Positions 29,284 through 44,739 of a stretch of 64,000 bases of DNA are shown here, in pieces (within the stretch, counting starts at the first letter, position 1; each line of letters opens with the position of its first letter). The translations under genes were made by a program, and so were the position numbers. The notes under the pieces are model-generated. The model worked only from the letters and a program-made list of their open reading frames with translations. It did no database searches and had not been told where the DNA came from. Source of the stretch: Neocallimastix lanati (nom. inval.) (Eukaryota > Neocallimastigomycota > Neocallimastigomycetes > Neocallimastigales > Neocallimastigaceae); NCBI GenBank assembly GCA_016946835.1, contig JACVTC010000154.1, positions 1 through 64,000 of the forward strand. Direction: 5' to 3'.

Positions 29284-30338
29284 ATGTCTCTAAAAACACA
29301 TAGAATTTATGTTGGTAAGTTGATTTCTTAATCTTTTTTTTTTTTTTTTTTTTTTTTTCCCAAAATGAAAATAATTAAATAATAATAATAATAAATAATA
29401 ATAATAATAATAAACAAGAATTGATGTTACAAAAGGAAATTTAACTAAAAAGATAAAAATTCAAAATTGAATAAAAGGATATTTATACATATTATTAGCA
29501 AATCAAATGAAAAAATCAGGATAAATTATATTTATTATTATTATATATATAATTTTATTTTTATAATTTATTTTTATTTTTTATTTTATTTTATTTTTAT
29601 TTTTTTTATTTTTGTTGATATTATATTTAAAAAAAAAAAAAAAAAAAAAAGAAACAAAAAAATAAAAACAAGGTACAACAAATAAATAAATAAATAAATA
29701 GAGATAAATAAAAAAATTAATATAAAATGAGGATAAAGTAAAGGAGATAAAATTTCGGATTCAATATTAAAAGAGTATAAATAAATTAAGACAAAGAGGA
29801 TAAAAATAACAAAGATTTTTGAAAACGAATAATCTCATATAATTTGAAATCTTAACAATTATATCTTTATATACATTTTAAAAATGTTAAAATAAAAATT
29901 ATTAAAGGAAATTAGTTTTTTAATAATTATGACATGAATTATCAGAAATAATTTATAATTAATTTATAGAAGGTGTGATAGAAAATTAATATATGATGTT
30001 TGAGAAGTAACTTTTAATTATCAATTTATCAGACTTAATAATCTTTCGATAAAAATGAAGGCCAAGAAATTAATGTATATATATTTTAATTTATTTAACT
30101 AAAAAGGTCGTATACCAAGTAATATGACAAATCATGATTTAAGAGATATATTTAAAGAATTTGGAAAATTAGAAAGTATTGAAATGAAACGTGGTGGATA
30201 TGCATTTGTTGAGTTTGGTAAGTTTTATTTATATTTAAATAAGGCTATTTATATTTTATATATATATATATATTTTATCCTTTATTTATATTTTTTTTAT
30301 AAATAAATTATTTTATATAAATAAACTATTTAATATAT

Positions 30339-30381
<43 letters not shown>

Positions 30382-30793
30382 TTCTATATCACAAATTTAA
30401 TATTATATATTTCATTTTTTTTAATAAATGTATATCTAAATATATAATATTTACTCAATATAATACATATATATTATTTAAAAATTCCCAATAAAATATT
30501 TATTAAATATTTATTGTCATTTTAATAAATAATAATTATAATAACAGAGGATGATCGCGATGCTGATGATGCAGTTCATAGTTTAAAAGGAAATTCTTAT
30601 AAAAATCATGGTTTAAGTATAGATTGGTCAAGAAAAACTGAAAGTACAACAACAACATGTTATGTTTGCGGTAAGAGTGGGCATTGGGCAAGAGAATGTC
30701 CTGATAATATTGAAAAAGGAATTGATGTAAAGTCAGGGAAATGCTTTAACTGTGGAGAAGTTGGTCATTTAGCAAAATTTTGCACGTAAGTGT

Positions 30794-30841
<48 letters not shown>

Positions 30842-32279
30842 TTTATAATTTTAAATATATTCATTTGTTTTTTATTTTCATTATATTTTTATTTTTTATT
30901 TTTATTATAATAATTTATTATTTTATTATAATCATTTTTTTTATTATTATTTCTTTATTATATTTTTTTATTATTATTTTATTATTATTATTTTTTATTA
31001 TTATTATAATTATATTTTAAAAATATATAAATTTTTATAATATATATAATATATATTTTATATATAAATATTTATTTAATAATTAATTTGGATAATTATC
31101 GAAATTAAAATAATTTATCAAAAGAATTAAAAAATATACATATATTTTTTTTTAAAAATTTTTTTTATTTTGATTAATTGAAAACTTTGAATTTAATATA
31201 TTAAAAATTTATTATTATTATTATTAATATTATTATTCAATTAATTGAAAATTTAATTATTTAATTATTATTTAAATATATATAATTTCTATATTTTATT
31301 TATTTATTTATTTTCTATTTAAATATTATATATATTATTATTATTAATTTTAAAAAATAGTTATAAAAGAAGTATAAGAAATTCTCGAAGAAGTCGCTCA
31401 CCTTATCATTATTCACCTCCACCATCATATTACTATAGAAGAAGATCATATTCGAGATCTTTATCACCTTATTATTATTCACGTGATCGTTCTCCATCTC
31501 CTTACCTACGTCGTTCAAGATCTATTTCGAATGATTCTTATGATCGTCGTAGCCGTCAATACTATTATAGATTTAGTAAAAGTAGAAGTCGTAGTTTAAG
31601 TAGTAGACCAAGAAGTAGGCCAAGAAGTAGAACAAGGAGTAGAACAAGAAATAGACCAAGGAGTAGAAGTAGAAGCTTAAGTTATCGTAGAAGAAGTAGA
31701 AGTCTAAGTTATCGTAGAAGAAGTAGAAGTTATAGTTATAATAGTAGGGAAAGAAGCTTTAGTCGTGGTCGACTTCTTAGAAGTAGAAGCAGAACAAGAA
31801 GTAGAACAAGAAGTAGAAGTTTTACTATAAGTAGAAGTATTAGCAGAAGCAGAAGTAGAAGTAGAGGCATAAGTAGAAGTAGAAGCAGAAGCAGAAGAGG
31901 AAGTAGTAGAGATTTTTATAGATATAGAAGTTATTCAAGATCACCACATCCGCCACCTCCTTATTATAATGATAAATATAGATTATCAGAAGAATATATA
32001 CCACCAGATGAATATAGATCCATAGATGAATATAGACCATCTGAAGAATATAGACCCCCTGATAAATATGGACCTTCAGAGAGTTACAGACCACCATCAG
32101 AAGATTATAGACCACTACCCTCAGAAGATTATGGCTCTTCAAAGAAATATAGACCACCTTTAGAGGATTACGGGTCTTCAAAGGAATACAGACCACCACC
32201 ACCTCCCTCATCAGATGAATATCGTTCTTTAGAAGAATATAGACCAGAAGAATATCGATCTATTGAAACTAAATTATAA
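29284..32279 (+). CDS. SR splicing factor: RRM, two CCHC zinc knuckles, RS domain
   Basis: Nuclear SR-type pre-mRNA splicing factor. Four exons: 29284-29314, 30107-30217, 30548-30785 and 31361-32279; 432 aa. One RRM (about 6-78): HRIYVGRIP is RNP2 and GGYAFVEFEDDRDADDAV is RNP1. Two CCHC knuckles follow: C85-C88-H93-C98 (CYVCGKSGHWARECP) and C113-C116-H121-C126 (CFNCGEVGHLAKFC). Residues about 128-300 are Arg/Ser-rich with many RSRS, SRSR and RPRSR repeats. The tail (about 310-432) has degenerate repeats of roughly eight residues of the type EEYRPP/DEYRS/EDYGSS. RRM plus two knuckles plus RS matches the plant RSZ32/33 layout rather than SRSF7, which has one knuckle. Intron 1 is nearly 800 bp, long for this window. 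SR proteins often self-regulate through such introns (family knowledge; not shown here). Confidence 0.92.
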
Positions 32280-34438
<2,159 letters not shown>

Positions 34439-35302
34439 ATGCAAAATTATATATTTGATTCTCATTGTCATATTCAAAATTCTTCAATAGATGATACTGA
34501 TAGAGATACGATTCGTAATGAACTTTTTCTTCCAAACGATTATACTATAGCAATTGTAAATAAAATTAAATCATTACCTCTTAATAGTATAGGTATGATG
34601 GGAACAAGTATTGAAGATTCAATACGAATGGCAAACATGATTGATTTATTGGATGATGATTCATCAATTAAAGTTTATTATGGATTTGGTATACATCCAT
34701 GGTTTTGTGAAAATACAGTAAAAACACATCCGGATTGGAAAGAACAACTTGAAAATCTATTAATAAAATATCCAAAAGCAACAATAGGTGAGTGTGGACT
34801 GGATAAAGTTGCAAGAAATAGAACCACTAAAAAAATATTCTCAATGCCAATTCAAACAGATTTTTTTGAATTTCAGTTTCAATTAGCAGCAAAATATAAA
34901 AGACCTATTGTTATACATTCAGTAAAAACAGTAGGAAAGATTTTTGAATATATAAAAAAACAATTAAGTATATCCATTGATAATATACCACCAAAAATTA
35001 TGTTTCATTCGTATTGTGGTTCACCAGATATTACAAAGTCATTATTAAACCTTTCCCCTATTCGTGAACGTCTATATTTCGGTTTATCCTATTTTGTAAA
35101 TTCTAGAATTAAAAGTAATGAAGAGAATTTAAAACTTATACCCAAAGATAGAATTATGATTGAAACAGATTTTCATGAAATAGATGATGTTCCAGAATTT
35201 ATTGGAAAGATTCATGATTTATTACGCTCCTTTGACTGTTTGAAATCAGTTGATGATTTATATAAATTGACTTATGATAATGCTTATAATTTTTTCAATT
35301 GA
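34439..35302 (+). CDS. TatD-family metal-dependent hydrolase/DNase
   Basis: Member of the TatD subgroup of the amidohydrolase superfamily, metal-dependent nucleases or phosphoesterases. Single exon, 287 aa, near the family's usual 260-300. Metal-binding HxH is H9/H11 in YIFDSHCHIQ. Bridging E118 lies in TIGECGLD. QLAAKYKRPIVIHS gives H160 and MFHSYCGS gives H190. D244 lies in MIETDFHE. YFGLSYFV corresponds to the strand before the last catalytic residues. It resembles the fungal Cut9-interacting/Scn1 branch of TatD more than bacterial TatD, because ETDFHE replaces ETDAPY (inference). The start is the only ATG before the SHCH motif, and it is preceded by an A-rich leader. It is the only confident intronless gene on the plus strand here. 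Confidence 0.92.
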   Translation: MQNYIFDSHCHIQNSSIDDTDRDTIRNELFLPNDYTIAIVNKIKSLPLNSIGMMGTSIEDSIRMANMIDLLDDDSSIKVYYGFGIHPWFCENTVKTHPDWKEQLENLLIKYPKATIGECGLDKVARNRTTKKIFSMPIQTDFFEFQFQLAAKYKRPIVIHSVKTVGKIFEYIKKQLSISIDNIPPKIMFHSYCGSPDITKSLLNLSPIRERLYFGLSYFVNSRIKSNEENLKLIPKDRIMIETDFHEIDDVPEFIGKIHDLLRSFDCLKSVDDLYKLTYDNAYNFFN

Positions 35303-35603
35303 ATTTAATTAATTTAAAATTAAATTGAATAAAATAGAATTGATTTTAATGACTTATTGATTAGTAAGAATTTTAATTGAAATAAATATCGAAATCAATC
35401 AATAAATAAATGAATAAATAAAAGTTAATTATAAAGTTATAAAGCTTCTTAATAATTAATATAGAAATAAATATAGAATAAATAATTGTTATATATATAT
35501 ATATATAATTTTTTTTTTTCTAAAAAAAAGAGGAAAAAATGAAAAATTTAAAAGATAATCAATTTTAATACTATTATAGTTTATATTTATAAGTATTTTT
35601 TTT

Positions 35604-35639
<36 letters not shown>

Positions 35640-36777
35640 CTTTTTCAAATGATTTTATAAGATAATCACAATACGATTAAAGTAAAATTATTCAATGAAC
35701 ATATGAAATTATAACTGAATAAATAAATATATTAAAAAATATTATATCAAAAAAAGTTTTTATTTCAATAAAAAAATATTTATAATTTCAAGGTATTATT
35801 TATATCGATAAATATAAGTGAATAATTTGAAATTTATAAAAGAGACAATACAATTTATTGTTGAATTAATAGTAAATGTTAAATATAAAAACTAAATTTA
35901 AAACAATCTAAAGTAAATGCATAATTATACTGAAATAAAGATAATAATTTGTATATATAATTATATTATAATATATATAATTTTATTAAAATGAATATAA
36001 TATTCTTTTAATTTTAGAAATATATATATACTATATTTTTATAAGATTTCATTTAGGTTTTATTTTATTAGCTTTATATTTTAATTTTTTTGTTATTATT
36101 TTTTTTTTTTTATTAAATTAATAAAAATAGTATCCACATTTATTAAAAATATATATATATATTTTAAATATTTTAATATATTTTTATTAAAATAAATTTA
36201 ATTTATATAAAATTAAAATATAGAAAACTAAAATATATATATAATTCATATATATACATATATATATTTTTTTAAATTTTTTTTAAAAATTTAAAATATA
36301 AGATTTATATATAACTTTTTTTTTATATTATTAATTTAGAGAATCAATATTATATTTAAAATGAAAAATAAAGGAAAAAAGAAAAAAAAAATTAATACTA
36401 TTTAAAAATATAAAAAAGTATACTTTATAATAATAGTAGTAATCAAGAATAATACATTCAATTAATAGTAAAGTAGTAATATATATATATATATAAATAT
36501 AAAAATATTTTTTTTAATTAACAATTAAACTTATCACATTTTTTTTTTTGTTTTTTATTTACTTTTTAATTTATAATTCAAACATAAAAAGTAATATATA
36601 TATATATATAATTATTTGATTTATAGTTTTTATTGTATTTATAAATTTGACAAAAAAAAAAAAAAAAAAAAAAAGAATAAACTTTTTTTTATATCTTAAT
36701 AAATATGTATATATATATACATAATAGTTAAAAGAATAATAAAAATTAATTAATTATGTCATTTAATTTTATACAAT

Positions 36778-36828
<51 letters not shown>

Positions 36829-37061
36829 TATTCAATAGAAAATTTTATAGAAATTATTGTATTACCATTATTATAAATATTATTACCATTACTAAAACTA
36901 CTATTATTATTATTAGTTTAATGAATTTATATTCATTCATCTCTATCTTATTATAAATTTATTCTTATATCAATAAATCTGTATTATAAAAATTTGTAAG
37001 TTACATAATAAGAATATCATAAATAAATATTTTATTATGGATTTCTTTGTTCCCTTTTTTT

Positions 37062-37106
<45 letters not shown>

Positions 37107-37379
37107 GTTATTATAATATATATTAAATATATATATACCTTTTACATTATAAATATATATATATATTATTTTTTTTTTCTTAAATTTATAAATCTTTGTT
37201 GTAATACATAAATACTTAAATAAATGAATAAACACTTTTCTCGATATATATGGATGATGCATCATTATAATTATTTTTGTGAAAATCTTATTATTCAATA
37301 ATTTAATATGAAAAAATATTAAAAAAAAATTATTATTATTATTATTTTATTATTATTGTCATTATTTTCTATTTATAAT

Positions 37380-37423
<44 letters not shown>

Positions 37424-37503
37424 TGATAATAATAAGATAAATTAGAAAATATAATAATCTATTTTAATTAAATAAATATTTAGAGGAAAGAGAAATTTTG
37501 GAA
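35303..37503. other. AT-rich spacer
   Basis: No gene supported. Poly(T) tracts at about 35605-35637, 36780-36826, 37067-37103 and 37381-37422. An upstream first exon of the next gene cannot be excluded, because TTTAG at 37490-37494 could be a 3' splice site continuing in frame into it. Confidence 0.45.
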
Positions 37504-37905
37504 ATGGATAATGTTGTATATACTGGAAACATTTTAATATCCAGTAATAAACATAAATCGAAAAAGAAATATTTTGGAGTTTTATATCAATCAGGTTTAT
37601 TCAAATTTTTTAAGGACGAAAAAAAAGTAGATAAAAACATTTTTTTTTTTTTTTTTTTATATAACAAAATTAATACTTTAAAATATTTTTTATATATCTT
37701 TGATAAATAAAAAAAAGAAAAAAAAAAAAGAAGAAAAAAATATTAATTATTATTATTTTTTTTTTCTGTCATTTATATTATATAAATCGTTTTCTATGAA
37801 ATTTAATTTTCAAAATTTTTTTTTTACTATATATACTTTATAAATCATTTTTCTTCATATATTTAACATATAAAAATGAAAAATGATAATCTATAATAAA
37901 TATAT

Positions 37906-37962
<57 letters not shown>

Positions 37963-37968
37963 TATTAT

Positions 37969-38000
<32 letters not shown>

Positions 38001-38393
38001 ATGTGGAATGAATTATAATTAGTATAAAGCTAATAAAAAAGATGAATTATTATTAAAATTGGAAAATTTTAAATTAGATAATGAATCATCAAGTCAATAC
38101 TGCTACTTAAAGTCTAAATTAGATAATGAAGAATATATTCTACAAGGAAGTGATATCAAAGAAACAGACGCTTGGAAACAAAATATATATGATACTTTAT
38201 TTCTTCATGAAGAAAATAGAGATGAAATATTAAAGAATGAAATTGCACAAATTAAACATGATTTAAATGATATATGGAATATATATGCTGATTCAGAACA
38301 TTCATCGTATGATAAACAAACTGTTAAAGTAATTTTTTTATAATATATATATTAATTTATTATAAACATAAAAAAAAAAATATTAAATATCAT

Positions 38394-38438
<45 letters not shown>

Positions 38439-38504
38439 TAAATTATTATATATTATTATTATTATTTTTATTATTATATAATATTTATAATATTATTATC
38501 ACTA

Positions 38505-38563
<59 letters not shown>

Positions 38564-39164
38564 TATTCAAAATTATTAATATATTTATTATTATTATTAT
38601 TATCGTTAATTATGAATGAATCTATTATTAAAAAAAAAAAAAAAAATTAAAGAAAATCATTGAACTTAATGAAACGATTAAAGCAAAAGAAAATTTATTG
38701 ATTAATATGATATTTAATTTCCCACAGAAGAAAGATATTGATGTTAACAATATAAAACTATATTCAAGTACAAATATTAAAATTGAAAGTATGGTATTAT
38801 TATTATTATTATTATTATATCAATATTATTATAATTTTATTATTTCATTTTTTTTTTTTTTTTTTTTTTAAATGTTTAAGAATATATTCTAAAATAACTA
38901 ATAAAAATACGTATGTATATATAACAATATAATTTTTATTTTTTTAAGAATTAATTGCTAGTAAAAAGGTTCATAATATTGAGGCATCTGGTGAAAAAGG
39001 TAATACAAAAAGTAAAATTAAATATATAATTATATAGTAAATTATATTATATAATATATTAATCTATATATATATATATTCATAAACCAAATCTATATCA
39101 ATACTATTATGGTAATATTATGCTTATATTTTTAAAACTTTTTAATTGAATTATTGTTATTTTT

Positions 39165-39202
<38 letters not shown>

Positions 39203-40873
39203 AACAAAAAAAAAAAAAAAAAACTTTCATATATATTGGAATAATACTTATGAATGAATAAATTAATAAATAAATGAATAATAATAAAAAAAAAAAAAGT
39301 TAAGAGTTCTACCAATATTCTTGATGATATTGCTATTGAAGAGAGTGGTAACAAACCTAATGAGAATAGTGAACAATCCGAAAGTAAAGAAAATGAAACA
39401 GAAACAGAAATAGTTGAAGAAACAGCTATCGTTGTTGAAGAAAAAGATGAAAAAGATGAAAAAAAAGAAGAAATAGAAGAAGAAAAAGAAAAAGATAGTA
39501 AAACTTCAACTCTAGTTCAACCAACAACTACTACTACTACTACTACTACTTCTGAAGTAAAAGAATTACCCATAGAAGAAGAACAAAACCTGGAACGTAA
39601 GGAAGAAAAGAAACCCGAGAACTTAACTGTAGATTTAACTACTAAAACAAAAATTATTGATATTGCTTCTCTTCCTACATCAATCCCTAAAGCCACCAAT
39701 GAAGATCAAGGTTTTAGTCATATAGATTCAGAATTAGATGAATTAGCTGAATTTATCACACAAACTGTTGAAGATATTCCTGTACATGGTGATATATCAA
39801 AGAATTCGAAATCTTCTCCAAAAGGAGCTCTACCACCACTTCCAGTTACTTCAACCTCACAAGAAATCCCTCCGTCAACAGAATCTGAAACTAGTAATAA
39901 AGAAGCCAGTCCACCATCAACTCCAAGGAAAACCAATGCTGCTCCACCACCCCCTATATCTGATGATTCTAGAGACCCATCACCCCCTCCACCACATCCT
40001 CCAATGAAAACTAATCCAGCTCCACCACCACCACCTATGTCTGCAGGTTCTGAAGGCTCACCACCCCCTCCTCCACCCCCTCCTCCAATGAAAACGAATC
40101 CAGCACCTCCACCTCCACCACCGTCTTTAATGAAATCTAATCCAGCACCTCCACCTCCACCACCGTCTTTAATGAAAACCAATCCAGCTCCACCTCCACC
40201 ACATCCTCCAATGAAAACGAATCCAGCACCTCCACCTCCACCACCGTCTTTAATGAAATCTAATCCAGCACCTCCACCACCTCCACCATCTATAATGAAA
40301 ACCAATGCAGCTCCACCCCCACCACCTCCTATGTCAGCTGGTCCTGGAGGTCCACCACCTCCACCACCACCTCCTATTTTAAGTAGTGGAGGTGGCGGTA
40401 GTCTTGCGGATCAGATTCGCAATGCAAAATTGAAAAAGAAAGCCGCAGGAGAAGCAGAATCTGCTACTGTTTCCATTCCGATTACTCCCAAGTCTGGAGG
40501 TAATGGTGATCTCATGGAACAGATACGTAATGCTAAGCTGAAGAAGCGAAACCCAACCGACGATTCAACTCCAGGAAGTCCAGCTACTCCAATTTCAGCA
40601 GGAGGAAGTGCCGATCTTATGGAACAGATACGTAATGCTAAGCTAAAGAAGCGATCCATTACCATTGAGAATAGTCCAAAACCCAAAGAAAATGAAAATG
40701 ATTCAGAAGATATGATGAATCAAATTTTAACGACTAAACTTCATAAAACAAATAATAATGCTATAATCGAAAAAGAAAAAGAAAAAGAAAATTCACCTTC
40801 TTCCCCTGAATCTACACCAAATATTAATCCATGGGCGTCTCATCTCAGAAAAACAAATAGAAAATTGGATTAG
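37504..40873 (+). CDS. PH-domain, polyproline, multi-GAB/WH2 actin regulator
   Basis: Likely cytoskeletal protein that binds membranes or partners through an N-terminal PH-like domain, profilin or SH3 proteins through polyproline, and G-actin through C-terminal motifs. Exons: 37504-37626, 38023-38328, 38653-38788, 38949-38999 and 39300-40873; 729 aa. PH-like fold at about 5-112 (VYTGNILIS, KKKYFGVLYQSGLFKFF, CYLKSKLDNEEYILQGSD, and a C-terminal helix with DAWKQNIYDTL). An acidic Glu/Lys region with a Thr run follows. Residues about 430-570 hold repeated MKTNPAPPPPPP blocks. Four G-actin-binding motifs follow: LADQIRNAKLKKK (574), LMEQIRNAKLKKR (609 and 644) and a weaker MMNQILTTKLHKT (676). 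The motifs resemble the VASP GAB motif (LAAAIAGAKLRKV) and verprolin WH2. No FH2 or EVH2 domain is seen. A first exon upstream of 37490 is possible. Confidence 0.8.
40004..40400 (+). repeat. Polyproline tandem repeats inside the actin regulator
   Basis: At least seven near-identical coding repeats of about 42-51 nt (ATGAAAACCAATCCAGC then CCACCT runs). The high identity between units suggests recent expansion or homogenisation within the gene. The GC-rich array also creates a long spurious open frame on the minus strand. Confidence 0.8.
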
Positions 40874-41343
40874 AATTGAAGTGATGTATATTGATATAAA
40901 ATTTTTTATATAATATATTAATATTTTGAAAAATATTATAAATATTTGAATAGTTTAACAAATATATATATATATATTTTTTTGTTTTTTCTTTTGATAC
41001 ATATATATATTTAATATATCTCTATTTACTATATATTCAATTTTAATAAATATATATATATATATATATATTAAAATATTAAAATGTATCGAAGAATTAA
41101 AAACGCATAATACTTTTTATCTAATATATTATAATTATCTTTTAAATTATATTGTATAAACAAATCTATATATCTTTTAAATTATATCGTATAAACATAA
41201 ATATATATATATATATATATATATAAAGTTGTGATTATATTGTTTAAAAATAATTAAATATTTTGAAATTAATCACTAAATTATAATTGTAAAACAAAAA
41301 CAAAGTCAAAAAAGAAAAAAAAAAGAATTACTTTTACTTTTAA

Positions 41344-41391
<48 letters not shown>

Positions 41392-41472
41392 AAAAATAAA
41401 AATAAAAATAAAAAAATAAATAATAAAAATAAAAATAAAAATAAAAATAAAAATAAAAAAATAAATAAATAA

Positions 41473-41694
<222 letters not shown>

Positions 41695-42150
41695 TAAAAA
41701 AAAAAAAAAATTATGATTAAATAATTTATGCTTATAATTAATTATTTAAAACTCTCTATCTTTTATTATTATATTAATAAAATAATAACTAAATAAACGA
41801 GATTATTAATAATTTTTTTGAGGAATATGACTTTAAGTTGTAATGATTATTATTATTAAAAAACGTTATTTTTGTTTATAAAATACTTTTACAGTTAATA
41901 TTAAATTTATATTCTAATAAATAAATATAGATATAATAACAAATTATTAAATAATAAATAATAAATAAAATGTACTATAATCGTACTCAAAAATAATAAA
42001 AAAATCTTTATTTCTTAATAATTATTAATTATTTGTAATAATAAAAGATTCATATGATTTTTTTATTTTTTTTTTTTATTTTTATTTTTTATTTACCTTT
42101 TATTAATAATTATTAATAATTATTGATATTAGACAGATTCATTTTCTGTT

Positions 42151-42155
42151 AATAT
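42151..42155. repeat. Target-site duplication (left), AATAT
   Basis: The five bases directly left of the 5' LTR are AATAT. The same five bases lie directly right of the 3' LTR at 45860-45864. A 5-bp duplication is the usual size for copia integrases. Confidence 0.85.
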
Positions 42156-42432
42156 TGTTAAATATTAACAGAAAATGAACCTGTTTTATTACATTGTACA
42201 TTATACCACATTATTAAGTGTAAAAATATTTTTATTCGATAATATCATGCAATGTAACGTTAAATGTTACCAACAATGTTAGAGTACTATAGAATATAAT
42301 TATAAAATAACACGTAGTGACATATTCTTAAATGAATAAAGTCTTTCTTAATGTAAAAGCAATAAAATAAAATAAATAAACACATAATAAAATATAAATA
42401 TCATTTCTGATTTTAAGTGTTTATATTTAACA
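42156..42432 (+). repeat. Copia 5' LTR
   Basis: 277 bp, from TGTTAAATATTAACAG to TTATATTTAACA. It aligns along its full length with 45586-45859, sharing landmarks such as AAAAATATTTTTATTCGAT and AATATCATTTCTGATTTTAAG. It should carry the element's promoter. No classical Met-tRNA primer-binding site is evident in the bases after 42432. Confidence 0.92.
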
Positions 42433-43734
42433 GATTAAGAGTCTCAATGACTCAATAATTCATTAACAATTGTTAATATCCAAATTCAATATATTAAACA
42501 TTAAACATTTCATTAAATATTAAAATAAAGAAATATTAGCAGTCACATTAAAATGACTAAATCAGAATATTCAACAACTACGGGGTGTTTTTCAAAAACT
42601 TAATATATTACGTATTTCAAACTTTAAAAATTAATAATCAAATGAAAACTTTCACAAATGGTGTTCAGACTTAAAATTATTCCTTGATTCTTCAATGAAG
42701 AATTAGGCGATTATATATCAAAGAATATTAAAGGTATAAACACCAATAAAAAAAAAAAAAACATTTAAAATATGATAGCACCGTCAGTATTATAATAACG
42801 AACATACAAAAAAGTTTATTAAATAATTGCACAATTGCATACTTAATGATAAATGAAATAAAAGAAAGATTTTCAGAAACAGCTCCCATCCAGACTATTT
42901 GAAATTGAAAATGAAAATAAAGAAGTTTAGAAATTGAAAAAGATAATCTGTATTTAGATAATCTTAACTCATCATTTAAAGAATACAATAACGAGGCAAA
43001 AATTACAAAATAAACCAGAACTAAGTGTAAGAAACAAAAGTTTAATATTCTTTAGAGGAATTAAAATATAATCGGTATTTCATATTCATTAACATTTCTA
43101 TATGTTGAAAAGATATTCAAAAATTTAAAAATTTAAAAGAAGACAAAACAAAACTAAGTAGCATAATCAAGAAAAAGGAAAATTATTAAAAAGAGTAGAA
43201 ATCAAAGAAATATATCAACCGAGTCCGAAATATATCAACACGAAGATCAAATTAACAGAGTCCGAAATGAGAAACTCCCATGCAATTTCAATAAAGAAAC
43301 AAATTCCAACGAATAATGCGAAATATTGCCATAAAAATGGGCACACTACTGATAATAATACTAATAACTGTTTTTTTTTTTTTCAACTCATTAAATTCAT
43401 CAAATAAGTATTATAGAGGAGAAAAGAAAAAAAAAATAATAATTAATCAAGAAATAAAATTAAAAATAAAAGAATATCTTTAAGCAGGAAAGGTAGAAAA
43501 AAGAAAATAAAAAAAAAACTTCAAATCTTATAACGTTAATTACGAAGAACGAAACAATTCAGATTCAGATTCAGTTCCTTCAATCGACTTCTACTTCAAT
43601 ATAACAAGTAATATTGTAAAAGATAATTTTAATAGCAGTTCAAATAACTTCCAAGGAATAGAAAGGTAAATAAAGTAATTGTTGAATTCTTAAAAGAAAA
43701 AAACAATAGTAAGGAAGATAACAACAAAGCATCA

Positions 43735-43760
43735 TGGATCATTGATAGTGGAACAGGAAT
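43735..43760 (+). pseudogene. Copia aspartic protease motif
   Basis: Reads WIIDSGTG, the DSG active site of copia proteases, then stops within a few codons at TAG (about 43767). Confidence 0.8.
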
Positions 43761-43873
43761 CAACTAGGGGTTATGAAAAAAAATATATATATATATAAAA
43801 ATACTATCAAATGTTATGAAAATTGTGGAAAACAGAAAATATCCAAGAGGCATTAAAACACATGATGTTAAAT

Positions 43874-43918
<45 letters not shown>

Positions 43919-44235
43919 ATTAAAGATAATGCTATATATAAAGCAAGATTGATTGTCAAAGGTTTTTTTTTTCGACAAATTAAAGGAGTTGATTATAAAT
44001 GCATCTATTCTCCTAACAATAGAAATGTAATAGTTTTAGATTGATAATTGCTATTACATCAATATATAAATGGGATTTAAGCCAAATCGATATTAAAGCT
44101 ATATAATTGAATGCTAATCTAGATGAGAAAAGTTGTGTTCAAATTCCAATTAGTGATAAAAAACTTCAATTGCGGAAAATCTGGGATTATTACAAAAAGG
44201 CTCTCTATGGACTTAAAATTAGCTGGAAAACAATG
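43874..44235 (+). pseudogene. Copia reverse transcriptase segment
   Basis: AIYKARLIVKGF, GVDYKCIYSP, KWDLSQIDIKA, LNANLDEKS and KKALYGLK follow the order of the copia RT. The frame is broken at about 44042 and 44106, and a T tract of about 42 bases at 43874-43915 lies just upstream of the conserved block. Confidence 0.8.
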
Positions 44236-44679
44236 ATTTTTTTTTTATGAAAATCTCCTTGTTTTCTTTAAGAAAATTTGGGTTAATTCAATATAATACA
44301 GATAGTTGTTTATTTGGTAAATATAAAAATAATAAATTATGCTTATTACGTAACACTCTCTGTTGATAATATATTAAATTGCAGGAGAGAATAAATAATT
44401 TACCAAAAGTTGTTACAACGATAAAACATAAAATACAAAGTCTCCACAGATAAAACAGCAAACAAAATCATCGGAATTAATATAATTAAAATAAAAATAA
44501 AGACTACAAAATTAATCAAAAAAAAATTATATTGAAAAAAAAAATACTAACTAACTATAATATAAAACAATATACTAAAATACTAACTAGAATACCATGT
44601 ATTAATACAAAATTAGAAGGTAGAGAAAACTCTGATAGGAAAAATTAACGAAACTGATTAACTGATTATAAAAAAAAAA

Positions 44680-44707
44680 TTAATTGGATCTCTATTATAT
44701 GTATCAC

Positions 44708-44739
<32 letters not shown>

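Noticed and set aside
37498-37503. Start of the PH/GAB gene six bases earlier
   Set aside because: The codon there is TTG, not ATG. The first ATG is at 37504, or the frame continues from an upstream exon.
39718-40305. 195-codon Gly-rich open frame on the minus strand
   Set aside because: It is antisense to the polyproline array of the PH/GAB gene (CCA/CCT read as TGG/AGG-type Gly codons); the plus-strand frame joins conserved exons and motifs.
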